Below, in pieces: positions 1 through 8,691 of a DNA stretch of 64,000 nt. Source of the stretch: EW11 sp035765635 (lineage in GTDB: Bacteria > Verrucomicrobiota > Verrucomicrobiia > Opitutales > Opitutaceae); contig DASTWZ010000003.1 of NCBI GenBank assembly GCA_035765635.1, positions 1 to 64,000 on the forward strand, written 5' to 3'. Numbering within the stretch: the first letter of the stretch is position 1; each line of letters begins with the position of its first letter. The translations under genes and the position numbers were made by a program. The notes below the pieces were generated by a model. It searched no databases, was not told the DNA's origin, and saw only the letters and a list, made by a program, of their open reading frames with translations.

Positions 1-15
1 CGGCTAACCTATCTA

Positions 16-94
16 GCGTCCCGCGAAGCGGGACGCATTTATCGAAAAGCCGGCCGGAGGCCGGCGCTCCGTTGCAAGCCCGTTAGACTAGTCT
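16..94. repeat. Cluster of three short palindromes
   Basis: Three inverted repeats lie back to back: a 9-bp stem with a GAA loop (16-24/28-36), a 7-bp stem GCCGGCC with a GGA loop (49-55/59-65), and the perfect palindrome AGACTAGTCT (85-94). The first could terminate a gene lying left of the window, although its T-tail is weak. The segment ends in GCCGGCGCTCC, which resembles the arm of the repeat family seen at 49.6 and 62.5 kb. The rest of positions 1-303 shows no convincing gene; it holds the presumed promoter of the GH1 gene. Confidence 0.6.
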
Positions 95-303
95 AGCCGC
101 CTGAAGGCGTTCGCTGCGTTAGACTCTGCGTGCGACCTCGCCGAAAATTGAGAATCTTTGCGCGGCGATAGTGAACGGTTACACTCGCCCGAGGCGGAAC
201 GCTCATTCGCTCGGGAAAACCGTCGCTCGCGGCAAAAGAGCGATTGCGGTGCTCGCCCGAATTTCTGCTTCTTCCACGTACTCTCACCTTTCACCTGCAC
301 GAC

Positions 304-1650
304 ATGAGCGAATCCTACCGTTTCCCAAAAAAATTCATCTGGGGCACCGCAACGGCTGCCACACAAATCGAGGGCGCCGCCAATGAGGATGGGAAAGGCG
401 AATCGATCTGGGATCGCTTCGCCGCCATTCCCGGAAAAGTGCTCAACGGGGATACGCCGGCGGTCGCGTGCGACCACTATCACCTCTACAAAGCAGACTT
501 CGCGCTGATGCGGAAACTCGGCATCAGACACTATCGGATGTCGCTCGCGTGGCCGCGCATTCATCCCACGGGTGACGCAACGCTCAACCAGAAGGGCGTC
601 GATTTCTACAATCGTCTGATCGATTCCGCATTGAAGCACGGCATCACGCCATGGGTTACGTTTTACCATTGGGATTTGCCACAGGCCCTCGAAGACATTG
701 GCGGCTGGCGTGTGCGCGAAATCCCCAATCGCTTCGGGATCTACGCGGACACGGTCGTCAAGGCATTCGGGGACCGCATCAAAAACTGGATTACGTTGAA
801 CGAAATTCCGTGCTTCATCGGCCTGTCCTACGAACGCGGAGAACACGCGCCCGGTGCGCAAGAATCCAAGAAGGTCGTCAACCAAGCGTACCATCACGCG
901 CTCCTCGCCCACGGCCAGGCAGTGCGCGCCGTGCGCGAATTTGGCGGCAAAGGCGCGCGCGTCGGTCTCACGCATAACCCCGACATCGCGATTCCTTACG
1001 TCGAAAACGAAGAAACCATCGCCGTCGCTCAGCGCTGCTTTGCTCGCGACAACGCGCACATCCTCGCCCCAGTGCTCACCGGCCAATATCCCGCCGAGTA
1101 CCTCAAACGCTGCGGCGCCGATCGCCCGGTCTGGCAAAAGGGCGATCTCGAGTTCATTTCGCAACCGACGGATTTTCTCGGGCTCAACGTCTACACCGGC
1201 TACTTCGCCCGGCGCGCGCCTCGCGGCCAACCCGAGCGCATGCCCTTTCCCCAGCAATATCCCCAGGCCGCGCAGAACTGGCTGTTGCACGCTCCGCAAT
1301 CGATCTACTGGGCCATGCGCCACGCCAAAAATCTTTACGGCGTGAACGACTTCTACGTCACCGAAAACGGCGCGGGCTACGACGAGGAACTCGACGCCAA
1401 CGGTGAATGCCTCGACCTGCATCGGCGCGACTACGTCCGCAACTACCTCGTAAACGTCCACCGCGCCATCAACGAAGGCTACGGCTGCCGCGGCTATTTT
1501 CTTTGGTCGTTCATCGACAATTACGAGTGGGCCTGGGGCTACAGCAAACGTTTCGGAATCGTGTTCAACGACTTCAAAACCCAAAAGCGCACGCCCAAAC
1601 TCAGCGCGCAGTGGTATAGTCAGGTGATCGCGGAAAACCGCCTCGTGTAG
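304..1650 (+). CDS. GH1 family beta-glycosidase (beta-glucosidase/beta-mannosidase type)
   Basis: This is a cytoplasmic retaining glycosidase of 448 aa, normal for GH1. The N-terminal motif FPKKFIWGTATAATQIEG is the GH1 N-terminal signature. The acid/base Glu is E167 in WITLNEIP, where the usual NEP reads NEIP. The nucleophile is E354 in YVTENG, and the C-terminal WSFIDNYEWAWGY segment is typical. I chose the ATG at 304 because the protein begins there just before the conserved core; the upstream in-frame extension has no family similarity. No signal peptide is visible. The gene is followed after 33 bp by a sugar kinase and then a GH130 phosphorylase, so it probably acts on beta-linked gluco- or mannosides. 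The exact substrate cannot be read from the sequence. Confidence 0.93.
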   Translation: MSESYRFPKKFIWGTATAATQIEGAANEDGKGESIWDRFAAIPGKVLNGDTPAVACDHYHLYKADFALMRKLGIRHYRMSLAWPRIHPTGDATLNQKGVDFYNRLIDSALKHGITPWVTFYHWDLPQALEDIGGWRVREIPNRFGIYADTVVKAFGDRIKNWITLNEIPCFIGLSYERGEHAPGAQESKKVVNQAYHHALLAHGQAVRAVREFGGKGARVGLTHNPDIAIPYVENEETIAVAQRCFARDNAHILAPVLTGQYPAEYLKRCGADRPVWQKGDLEFISQPTDFLGLNVYTGYFARRAPRGQPERMPFPQQYPQAAQNWLLHAPQSIYWAMRHAKNLYGVNDFYVTENGAGYDEELDANGECLDLHRRDYVRNYLVNVHRAINEGYGCRGYFLWSFIDNYEWAWGYSKRFGIVFNDFKTQKRTPKLSAQWYSQVIAENRLV

Positions 1651-1683
1651 TTCGAATCCGAATACGGAACGCCTTCGTCTCTC

Positions 1684-2688
1684 GTGACCGAAACGCCTTC
1701 TTCTTCCACTGTTTTCGCGGCCTTCGATGGCGGAGGCAGCACGACGCGCGCGCTCATCGCGTCGGAAGATGGGAAGATCCTGGCCATCGGTCGCTCCGGC
1801 CCGAGCAATCCAAACATCGTCGGCACCCAAGCTGCGGCTCGCGCCCTGCAGGACGCCTGGTCTGCCGCCTGGGTCAGCGTGCAGCTCGAGGCGCGCGCCA
1901 TATCCGCCGCGTATTTCGGCGTGGCGGGAGCGGCTCTCTGGCAGCTCGACGGTGAGGCCGAGGAACTGCTGGGCTGGCTGCCGCGCGTATCCAGCGCGAC
2001 ACTACAGTTGGATCACGACCTGAGCATCGCGCTGGCCGGAGGGCTGAGCGGCCGCCCCGGCATCGCCCTGATCGCCGGAACCGGCTCCGCCGGTTTCGCT
2101 CGCAACGACGCACAGCAAACGGCGCGCTGCGGCGGAGGCGGCGCCCTGCTGGACGACGCCGGCAGCGGCTATTGGCTCGGCCTTGCCGCACTGCGCGAAA
2201 CCCACCGCGTCCTCGATGCCCGCAATGAGCCGAGCGGCCTCTCACAAGCAATCGTCGAAGCGACGGGAGCTCGCGACGCCGCCTCGCTCCTCGGCTGGAT
2301 CCACCACACGCCCACTGTCGAGCAACGTGCGAAAATCGCGGCTCTCGCTCGCATTGTTCTGCAACAAGCACGGCAGGGCGATATGACAGCGCGCCGTTTT
2401 CGCGATGCGGGCGCCGACGAATTGGCGCTCATCGCCGTCACTCTGGCAAAAAAACTTTTCCCGCGCACCACTCCGGAAATCACGATCAGCGGCGGCCTGT
2501 CACAGGATTCTGAATACGTCGAAACCGTGCAACTGGCCGTGATGGATCATCTCGGCAGCGACGTGAAAATCGCCCGGCCCGAGCACACGCCGTTGGTCGG
2601 CGCGCTGATTCTCGCATTCGCGTCCCTCGGAAAAACTGTTCCCGCGGACGTGCTGAGCCGCGCCGATGCCCTTCCGGGCGCGAGCTGA
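1684..2688 (+). CDS. BadF/BadG/BcrA/BcrD-type ATPase, probable N-acetylglucosamine/glucosamine kinase-like sugar kinase
   Basis: This 334-aa protein belongs to the ASKHA superfamily. The phosphate-1 loop FDGGGSTTRALI lies near the N-terminus, followed by GPSNPN, and the adenosine/phosphate-2 region reads IAGTGSAGFARN. A glycine-rich ISGGLS lies near residue 275. In this family the members that phosphorylate free amino sugars or glucose are soluble. The start is a GTG at 1684. It sits between a GH1 glycosidase and a GH130 phosphorylase with short spacers, so phosphorylation of a sugar released by those enzymes is a reasonable inference. The substrate (GlcNAc, glucosamine or glucose) is not determined. 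Confidence 0.85.
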   Translation: MTETPSSSTVFAAFDGGGSTTRALIASEDGKILAIGRSGPSNPNIVGTQAAARALQDAWSAAWVSVQLEARAISAAYFGVAGAALWQLDGEAEELLGWLPRVSSATLQLDHDLSIALAGGLSGRPGIALIAGTGSAGFARNDAQQTARCGGGGALLDDAGSGYWLGLAALRETHRVLDARNEPSGLSQAIVEATGARDAASLLGWIHHTPTVEQRAKIAALARIVLQQARQGDMTARRFRDAGADELALIAVTLAKKLFPRTTPEITISGGLSQDSEYVETVQLAVMDHLGSDVKIARPEHTPLVGALILAFASLGKTVPADVLSRADALPGAS

Positions 2689-2716
2689 ATTTTCAATTCT
2701 CACCCAATCCCACGAG

Positions 2717-3958
2717 ATGAAACCGAAAAAAAACACTGCCAATAAAACCAGCGGCAAAAGCAAGAGCGGCGACTCCAGCCAGCTTCGCGCTTTCAACGCT
2801 CGCGTGAAAAAGGTTCGTGCCGCGCACGAAGCCTTTTTGAAACGCAAGAACCCGGTTGATGCCGAATGGGATAATGGCGTGTTCGAACGTTTTGAAAATC
2901 CGGTCGTGACCGATCGCCACGTGCCGATCGAGTGGCGCTTCGACTTCAATCCGAAAACGAACCCGTTTTTCATGGAGCGCCTGGGCATTAACGCCGCGCT
3001 GAATCCGGGAGCTTTTTATTGGAATGGCAAAGTGCACCTCGTCGTCCGTACGGAGGGCTACGATCGCAAGAGCTTCTTCGCCATCGCTGAAAGCAAGAAC
3101 GGCATCGACAACTTCCGCTTCTGGGACGAGCCCTGCGACATCCCCGAAGTCAAACCCGAGACGAATCTGTACGACATGCGCGTCACGTTCCACGAGGACG
3201 GCTGGATCTATGGCGTGTTCTGCGCGGAGTCGAAAGATCCCAAGGCGGCCAAGGGCGATCTCTCCTCCGCCGTCGCTGTCGCAGGCATGGTTCGCACGAA
3301 GGATTTCAAGAAATGGGAACGCCTGCCGAACCTGAAGACGCCCGCGTCGCAGCAGCGCAATGTCGTGCTGCACCCGGAATTCGTTGACGGAAAATACGCG
3401 TTCTACACGCGCCCGATGGACGGCTTCATCGACGTCGGTTCCGGTGGCGGCATTGGTTGGACGCTCTGCGACGACATCACGAAGGGCGTGACGGGCCCGG
3501 AGAAGATCATCGATTCACGCGTCTACCACACGATCAAGGAAACGAAGAACGGCCAGGGACCGGCTCCGATCAAAACGCCGCAAGGCTGGCTGCATCTCGC
3601 CCACGGCGTGCGCAACTGCGCCGCCGGCCTGCGCTACGTCCTGTATATGTTCATGACGTCGCTCGAAGATCCGTCGAAAGTCATCGCTCAACCGGGCGGT
3701 TATTTTCTCGCGCCATACGGCAGCGAGCGCGTTGGCGACGTATCGAATGTGACGTTCAGCAATGGCTGGGTACGCCTGCCGGACGACACGGTCATCATCT
3801 ACTATGGCGGCTCCGACACGCGTTGCTACGCCGCGCGGACGAGCGTCGCGAAGCTGGTTGATTGGTGTTTGAACACGCCGCCGGAAGGTCTGACGACGCG
3901 CGGCTCGGTCGATCAACGCCTCGCGCTGATTCGCGCGAACCGCGAAATTCTTGGTTGA
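2717..3958 (+). CDS. GH130 4-O-beta-D-mannosyl-D-glucose phosphorylase
   Basis: This 413-aa protein closely follows GH130 subfamily 1 (Bacteroides fragilis mannosylglucose phosphorylase type). Shared blocks include NPFFMERLGINA, ESKNGIDNFRFW, VLHPEFVDGKYA, GSGGGIGW, LAHGVRNCAAGLRYVLYM, DVSNVTFSNGW and IIYYGGSDTR. The proposed catalytic acid is D153 in YDMRVT. The family cleaves beta-1,4-mannosylglucose with phosphate to give mannose-1-phosphate and glucose in beta-mannan catabolism. I placed the start at ATG 2717 (MKPKKN), after the stop of the kinase gene; an upstream in-frame ATG at 2666 lies inside that gene. The first ~20 residues are a Lys/Ser-rich extension. The gene is the last of the three-gene run and is followed by a strong terminator. 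Confidence 0.94.
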   Translation: MKPKKNTANKTSGKSKSGDSSQLRAFNARVKKVRAAHEAFLKRKNPVDAEWDNGVFERFENPVVTDRHVPIEWRFDFNPKTNPFFMERLGINAALNPGAFYWNGKVHLVVRTEGYDRKSFFAIAESKNGIDNFRFWDEPCDIPEVKPETNLYDMRVTFHEDGWIYGVFCAESKDPKAAKGDLSSAVAVAGMVRTKDFKKWERLPNLKTPASQQRNVVLHPEFVDGKYAFYTRPMDGFIDVGSGGGIGWTLCDDITKGVTGPEKIIDSRVYHTIKETKNGQGPAPIKTPQGWLHLAHGVRNCAAGLRYVLYMFMTSLEDPSKVIAQPGGYFLAPYGSERVGDVSNVTFSNGWVRLPDDTVIIYYGGSDTRCYAARTSVAKLVDWCLNTPPEGLTTRGSVDQRLALIRANREILG

Positions 3959-4010
3959 AGAAAGAGCGAGTCCCTCCGCGGCAGCGCGAGGGGTTGAACG
4001 GATTTGCGAA

Positions 4011-4039
4011 GGGCCGACGGAAACGTCGGCCCTTTTTTT
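4011..4039 (+). terminator. Rho-independent terminator of the GH1-kinase-GH130 run
   Basis: A perfect 9-bp stem (GGGCCGACG / CGTCGGCCC) with a GAAA tetraloop is followed by seven T residues. It starts 52 bp after the GH130 stop codon and separates the catabolic genes from the LacI genes. Confidence 0.93.
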
Positions 4040-4093
4040 GCCCAAGTCAGGGGAAGATTTTAATTTTTTCCGCCTCTATTCGTTCAATAGACA

Positions 4094-4115
4094 GCACAGA
4101 GTATTCGCGCTGTGC
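4094..4115. promoter_or_regulatory. Inverted repeat upstream of the lacI pair, possible operator
   Basis: GCACAG and CTGTGC are separated by 10 bp, roughly 72 bp before the first lacI start. Position and symmetry would suit an autoregulatory site. LacI operators usually have a central CG dyad with no long spacer, so this is weak support. Confidence 0.25.
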
Positions 4116-4186
4116 CATCTGGCTGTGTTGACCCGAACCGGCCGGATTCATTCATTTGAGCTGTCAGTACCCCACCTCTTCTGACT

Positions 4187-5227
4187 GTGTTTTCGAACCC
4201 CACGATCAAAGATGTCGCCCGTGTCGCGGGCGTGCATTTCACGACGGTGTCCATGGCTTTGCGCGGACATCCCAGTATTCCGGCGACGACGCGCGACCGC
4301 ATTGTCGCCGCTGCGGGACGCATTGGCTACAGACGTGACGCGGTCTTCTCCGCGCTGAGCAATCGACGATCCCGCGATGGAGTGACCGGTTTTGCGCCCC
4401 GCATCGCTTTCGTCGTCAACCGCTCTCCAGAGGAAGGATTTTTCAAACGCACGCACAACCGTGTGATGGTCGAAGGCGCGCGGCAGCAGGCCGAGTCGCT
4501 GGGCTATCGCTTCGAACTGCTCTTCGTCGACAAAGGCCACCACGACTCCGCGTCTCTCTATCGCTATCTGCGAAAGACCGGCGTGACTGGGGTGATCATC
4601 GGCGGCTTTGAAGCCGGGCGCGACACGCTCGAAATGGATTGGAGTTCTTTCTGCGTGGTGAAAATCGACAGCCGCCACATGGACCCTGCAGTGACGCTCG
4701 TCTCGACCGATCAGCTCAATGGCGTGCGTGTCGCGTTTCAGCGGATGCGCGCGCTCGGCTACAAACGCATCGGGCTCGCGGTGGGTCTTCACGATGAAGA
4801 AGGCACGGACGACATGCACGTTTCCGGCCTATTGCTGGAACAGCCCGACATCGCGAGTCCGCATTGGATTCCGCCCATGCTTTTCCCGCACGGCGCGACG
4901 GGCGAGATCGCGACGCCTTTGCTGCGCGATTGGATCCGCGCCCACAAATTGGACGCGGTGGTCTGCAACTGGACGAACATCCGCACGATGATCACGGACG
5001 GGGGATTTCGCATGCCACAACAAGTCGCGTGCGCCTGCATTTGTCTTTCCCGCAAGAACCCCGCGCTCGCCGGAATCGTTTCCAACATGGGCATGGTCGG
5101 CGAACGCGTCACCACTCTGCTCGCGACCCTTCTCCGCACGGAGCGCCGCGGCGTTCCGGAATTGGCAACTCACACCTACGTCGAAGGAAAATGGTATGAC
5201 GGCGCGTCCGCCCCACTCCGCAGTTAA
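4187..5227 (+). CDS. LacI family transcriptional regulator
   Basis: This is a 346-aa repressor-type regulator. The N-terminal helix-turn-helix with hinge (residues ~5-50) reads TIKDVARVAGVHFTTVSMAL followed by RIVAAAGRIGYRRDAVFSAL. A periplasmic-binding-protein-like sensor domain occupies ~70-340. The start is a GTG at 4187, five residues before the HTH. Helix 2 carries VHFTTVS in place of the more usual VSxxTVS. It lies just after the GH1/kinase/GH130 genes and overlaps the next lacI gene by 32 bp, so the two regulators are probably made together and may control the sugar genes. The effector is unknown. Confidence 0.92.
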   Translation: MFSNPTIKDVARVAGVHFTTVSMALRGHPSIPATTRDRIVAAAGRIGYRRDAVFSALSNRRSRDGVTGFAPRIAFVVNRSPEEGFFKRTHNRVMVEGARQQAESLGYRFELLFVDKGHHDSASLYRYLRKTGVTGVIIGGFEAGRDTLEMDWSSFCVVKIDSRHMDPAVTLVSTDQLNGVRVAFQRMRALGYKRIGLAVGLHDEEGTDDMHVSGLLLEQPDIASPHWIPPMLFPHGATGEIATPLLRDWIRAHKLDAVVCNWTNIRTMITDGGFRMPQQVACACICLSRKNPALAGIVSNMGMVGERVTTLLATLLRTERRGVPELATHTYVEGKWYDGASAPLRS

Positions 5228-6254
5228 GAATACAGCTCCCGCGCGCCGTCCAACGATGCGCGATGTCGCGCGCCTCGCCGGCGGGGTGCATCCCTCCACC
5301 GTCTCACTCGCGCTGCGAAACCATCCCGGGATTTCCGAAGCGACGCGCAAACGCGTCCGAGCCGCCGCGCGCACACTCGGCTACCGGCCCGATCCTCTGC
5401 TCGACGCGTTCAATACTCACCGGCTCGAAGTGCTGCCGCACAAGGCGCTGCCGGTGATCGCCTACATCAGCGATTTCGACTCGCGCCAGGCTCTGGAAAA
5501 ATCGCACGCGCACAGCGGCTACTGGCTCGGTGCCCGCGCGGCGGCCGAGTCACTGCACTGTCAGATTGAACTTTTCCTGCTGTCGAAGGCGCAGCTCACG
5601 CCGGAGCGTTTGCATTCCATCCTGCGCGCTCGCGGGATCACCAGTTTGGTGCTCGGGGCCTGCCGTTCGCACACGACCCGCGTGGCGTTTGATTGGCCTG
5701 ACTACAGCGCGGCCAAAATCGAGAGCCCGCATCTCGATGCGCCGATCTACGGAATCATTTCCGATCACCGCCAATCGGCCCGCCTCGCCTTCCGCAAGCT
5801 TCGCGCTCTCGGCTATCGCCGTATCGGTTTGGCCACTACGCCGGGCGGAATGCCGCGCCAGGACGAATTGAGCCGCGCCGGTTACCTGTTGGAGCAGCGC
5901 GTCTGCGCCGGAGAACGTTTGCCTGCGCCGCTCGATCTGGACGAAACGCCGGACGCCGGCGTAGTTCTTCGCTGGATACAGACGAACCGGCTCGACGCGG
6001 TGATCAGCGACCGGCTCGAGCTGAGGGAGATTTTGTCCGGAAAAGGACTTCGCGTTGGTTTCGCTGGACTCGATGTGCCGCGCAACGACGAGCAATTTGC
6101 CGGCATCGTGATCGACCATGGCCGCGTCGGCGCACAGGCCGTCGAACAAGTCGTCAGCCTGATGCGCGCCAATCAGCGAGGTCTGCCCGCGACGAGTTCG
6201 TGCACGCACGTTCCCGTCGCGTGGCAGGACGGGAAATCCGCGCCGGCGCGTTGA
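5196..6254 (+). CDS. LacI family transcriptional regulator (second of a tandem pair)
   Basis: This 352-aa LacI-type regulator has its HTH at residues ~22-45 (TMRDVARLAGGVHPSTVSLAL), the hinge region ARTLGYRPDPLLDAF and a C-terminal sugar-sensing domain. The ATG at 5196 lies 32 bp inside the previous lacI gene, which suggests translational coupling. Compared with its neighbour it has one extra Gly (AGGV versus AGV) between helices 1 and 2 of the HTH, which is unusual because this turn normally has fixed length. The two proteins look like diverged duplicates (shared GYKRIGLA/GYRRIGLA block and similar ends). Confidence 0.9.
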   Translation: MTARPPHSAVKNTAPARRPTMRDVARLAGGVHPSTVSLALRNHPGISEATRKRVRAAARTLGYRPDPLLDAFNTHRLEVLPHKALPVIAYISDFDSRQALEKSHAHSGYWLGARAAAESLHCQIELFLLSKAQLTPERLHSILRARGITSLVLGACRSHTTRVAFDWPDYSAAKIESPHLDAPIYGIISDHRQSARLAFRKLRALGYRRIGLATTPGGMPRQDELSRAGYLLEQRVCAGERLPAPLDLDETPDAGVVLRWIQTNRLDAVISDRLELREILSGKGLRVGFAGLDVPRNDEQFAGIVIDHGRVGAQAVEQVVSLMRANQRGLPATSSCTHVPVAWQDGKSAPAR

Positions 6255-6665
6255 GTGGTGAGCGTTGAGCGATGACCGCGCGCTGTGCACCGCGGATATA
6301 ACGAGTGAACAGCCGTGGGGTTGTGGCAACCGAGCGTCGCGCGCGAAGAAGGTGTGCCCCGCCGGGGTCTCGCTAAAATTCGTGCATGTATTGAGTCTGT
6401 TTGGGGGCATGATGTTGGTGGCGGAATCCTGGCGGCGGCGCTTTCGCAACAGCGCGGGAAGCGGTCGAAATAACATCACGCGCGATCAACCGACGGGAAA
6501 AATCGCTGTATCCGCGGCAGCACTACGCGAATACCTGTCGCATTTGCGCAACAGCGGCAGCGCTACGATTGACGGCGCATTTACACATATCGACGTGAGC
6601 TGAAGGCGCTTGGGTCACAACATGAGGGCCTCCCTCCTCTACATCAACCGACCCAAAGGCCCTTC
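6255..6665. other. Intergenic region before the NHL-repeat gene
   Basis: This 411-bp spacer contains a 112-codon open frame from a TTG at 6265, but its translation is low-complexity and resembles no family, so I do not call a gene. The last 100 bp should hold the promoter of the NHL-repeat gene. I see no convincing -35/-10 pair. Confidence 0.4.
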
Positions 6666-8630
6666 ATGCTTCGCTATGTTCGCTTCCATACGATGCTGCC
6701 GGGGCGCGTTTACCGTGCCGCTGCAGTCGCTCTCTTCGCCCTTTCCACTGCTTTTGCGCAAGAAGCGCTAAACTGGTCGGTCTCCACGATTGCCGGCTCT
6801 GCACCATCGACCGGCTCGGCTGACGGCGCGGGGAACAACGCGCGTTTCTTCAATCCACGCGGCATCGCGATCGACGCGAACGGCATCGCGTATGTCGCAG
6901 ACACGTTCAACCACACCATCCGGAGCATCAGTCCCGCCGGTGTGGTCACGACACTTGCCGGCGCCGCCGGGCAGAGCGGCAGCGCGGACGGAGTTGGCGC
7001 CAACGCGCGTTTCAATTCGCCCGCTGGCGTCGCACTCGACGGGCAAGGAAATCTCTACGTCGCGGACACCTTGAATCAGACGATTCGAAAAATCGATGCC
7101 GCCGGAAATGTCTCCACGCTCGCGGGAAGTCCCGGCGTGGAAGGCAGCGATGACGGTGCGGGCAGTGCGGCGAGATTTTCTCAGCCCGTCGGTCTCGCGG
7201 TCGATACCGATGGCTCGATCTATGTCGCCGACAGCGGCAATTCGACGATCCGCAAAATTTCTTCGACCGGCGCGGTGACGACGATCGCCGGAGCCGCCAC
7301 CGAGGCAGGCCACGATGACGGCGCGAGCGCAAGCGCTCGTTTCGATCATCCCTACGGCGTTGCGGTAGATGCCGCGCACAACGTTCTCGTCGCAGACACC
7401 TTCAACCACACGGTGCGTCGCATCGCGCCGGATGGCTCGGTCATCACGCTCGCGGGCTCGGCGCAAAATTCGGGCAGCGCGGACGGCGCAGGCAGCAGCG
7501 CGCGTTTTTTTGGGCCATCCGATCTGGCAGCTGATTCGAGCGGAAATATCTATGTCACCAGCACGGGCAACAGCCTCATCCGCAAGATCAGCGGAGGCGT
7601 TGTCTCCACGATCGCTGGGTCGCCGGGATCGAGTGGCAGCGCCGATGGGCTTGGCGCGCTGGCCTATTTCAACTCACCGCAAGGCCTCGGGGTCGGGCCG
7701 GGCAACGATGTCTACGTGACCGACACGTTGAACTCCACCGTGCGCAAACTCGTCTACGCACCCGGCCCCACCACGCCTCCGCCAGCGGGAGGACCAGGCG
7801 CGGGTCGACTCATCAATTTGTCCGTGCGTTCGCGAGCCGGCTCAGGTGACCAGACGTTGATCGCCGGCTTCATCATCGCGGGAGCAGGAACGAAACCGGT
7901 CATGGTTCGTGGTACAGGAGCGACGTTAACAAATTTCGGCATCGGCGGTGTCCTGGCCGATCCCATGCTGACGTTGTTCAACGCCTCCTCCGATCCGATT
8001 TCGTCCAATGACTCGTGGAACGCGTCGCCGAACCAGACCGCGATCGCGTTGGCACGCGGCAACAAGCTCGGCGATTTCACCATCGCGTCGCCGGATGCGA
8101 TTCTCTTCGCCTCACTGTCGCCGGGCCCCTACACCGCGCAAGTCACGGCCTCGACTGGCGCGAATGGCGTCGCCCTCGTGGAAGTTTTCGACACGGACAC
8201 GACCCCGCCCGGCACACCGGGATTCGATGCTCAACCGCGATTGGTGAACCTCTCCGCGCGCACTCAAGTCGGCACAGGCGAGAACGTCCTCATCGCCGGC
8301 TTCGTGATCAACGGCACAACGCCGAAGCGCCTGATGATTCGTGGCACTGGACCGACGTTGAAAAATTTCGGCGTCGGCAGCGTGCTGGCAGATCCGCAGC
8401 TCCAGCTTTATGCCGGCAACACCGTGCTGGCGCAGAACGACAACTGGCAGGACGCGGCGAACGTCGCGGAGATCGTTCAGGTCAACGGAAACAAGCTTGG
8501 CGATTTCACCTTGGACCCGAAAGACGCGGTGCTGGTCGTCACGTTGCCGCCGGGCACCTACACCGCGCAGATCAGCGGGGTAAACGACACGACAGGTGTG
8601 GCGCTCATCGAAGTGAACGACCTTCAGTGA
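6666..8630 (+). CDS. Secreted NHL-repeat beta-propeller protein with duplicated C-terminal domains
   Basis: This is a 654-aa exported protein. The signal peptide is at residues 1-31 (basic start, AAAVALFALSTAFA, cleavage after AFA-Q). Residues ~40-370 hold six NHL-like repeats, each with a 'GSADGxGxxARFxxPxG' entry, a 'VADTxNxTIRKI' strand and a 'TLAG' exit, which should form one six-bladed propeller. Residues ~380-500 and ~523-654 are two copies of a ~120-residue domain (INLSVRSRAG / VNLSARTQVG, then MVRGTG / MIRGTG and KLGDFT). That module is common at the C-terminus of verrucomicrobial secreted proteins and its function is unknown. Probable role: cell-surface or extracellular binding. It has no PEP-CTERM tail. 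Confidence 0.88.
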   Translation: MLRYVRFHTMLPGRVYRAAAVALFALSTAFAQEALNWSVSTIAGSAPSTGSADGAGNNARFFNPRGIAIDANGIAYVADTFNHTIRSISPAGVVTTLAGAAGQSGSADGVGANARFNSPAGVALDGQGNLYVADTLNQTIRKIDAAGNVSTLAGSPGVEGSDDGAGSAARFSQPVGLAVDTDGSIYVADSGNSTIRKISSTGAVTTIAGAATEAGHDDGASASARFDHPYGVAVDAAHNVLVADTFNHTVRRIAPDGSVITLAGSAQNSGSADGAGSSARFFGPSDLAADSSGNIYVTSTGNSLIRKISGGVVSTIAGSPGSSGSADGLGALAYFNSPQGLGVGPGNDVYVTDTLNSTVRKLVYAPGPTTPPPAGGPGAGRLINLSVRSRAGSGDQTLIAGFIIAGAGTKPVMVRGTGATLTNFGIGGVLADPMLTLFNASSDPISSNDSWNASPNQTAIALARGNKLGDFTIASPDAILFASLSPGPYTAQVTASTGANGVALVEVFDTDTTPPGTPGFDAQPRLVNLSARTQVGTGENVLIAGFVINGTTPKRLMIRGTGPTLKNFGVGSVLADPQLQLYAGNTVLAQNDNWQDAANVAEIVQVNGNKLGDFTLDPKDAVLVVTLPPGTYTAQISGVNDTTGVALIEVNDLQ

Positions 8631-8632
8631 AC

Positions 8633-8666
8633 CAAAAAAAAGAGCTCCGCGGGCAGGCGGAGCTCT
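8633..8666 (-). terminator. Terminator between convergent NHL and PEP-CTERM genes
   Basis: A 10-bp stem (AGAGCTCCGC / GCGGAGCTCT, 8641-8650/8657-8666) has a run of A residues on its left side. For leftward transcription this is a stem followed by a long T-tract, so it is a good terminator for the PEP-CTERM gene. Rightward it has only three T residues but may also stop the NHL transcript. Confidence 0.85.
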
Positions 8667-8691
8667 TTGCAGCTAAAAACGTAAACCTAAC

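Noticed and set aside
170..185. AGTGAACGGTTACACT as a LacI operator before the GH1 gene
   Set aside because: Only the outer AGTG/CACT half-sites are symmetric; the centre does not match, so it is too weak to list as a site.
1651..1662. TTCGAATCC near 1651 as a tRNA T-arm
   Set aside because: The surrounding sequence does not fold into a cloverleaf, and it lies in the 33-bp spacer between two genes.
88..1830. Leftward 580-codon frame opposite the GH1 gene
   Set aside because: It is the antisense image of a well-supported GH1 gene in GC-rich DNA; the translation has no family motif and the GH1 catalytic residues are on the other strand.
6265..6603. 112-codon frame from TTG before the NHL gene
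   Set aside because: TTG start with no ribosome site, no family likeness and unusual composition for a protein.
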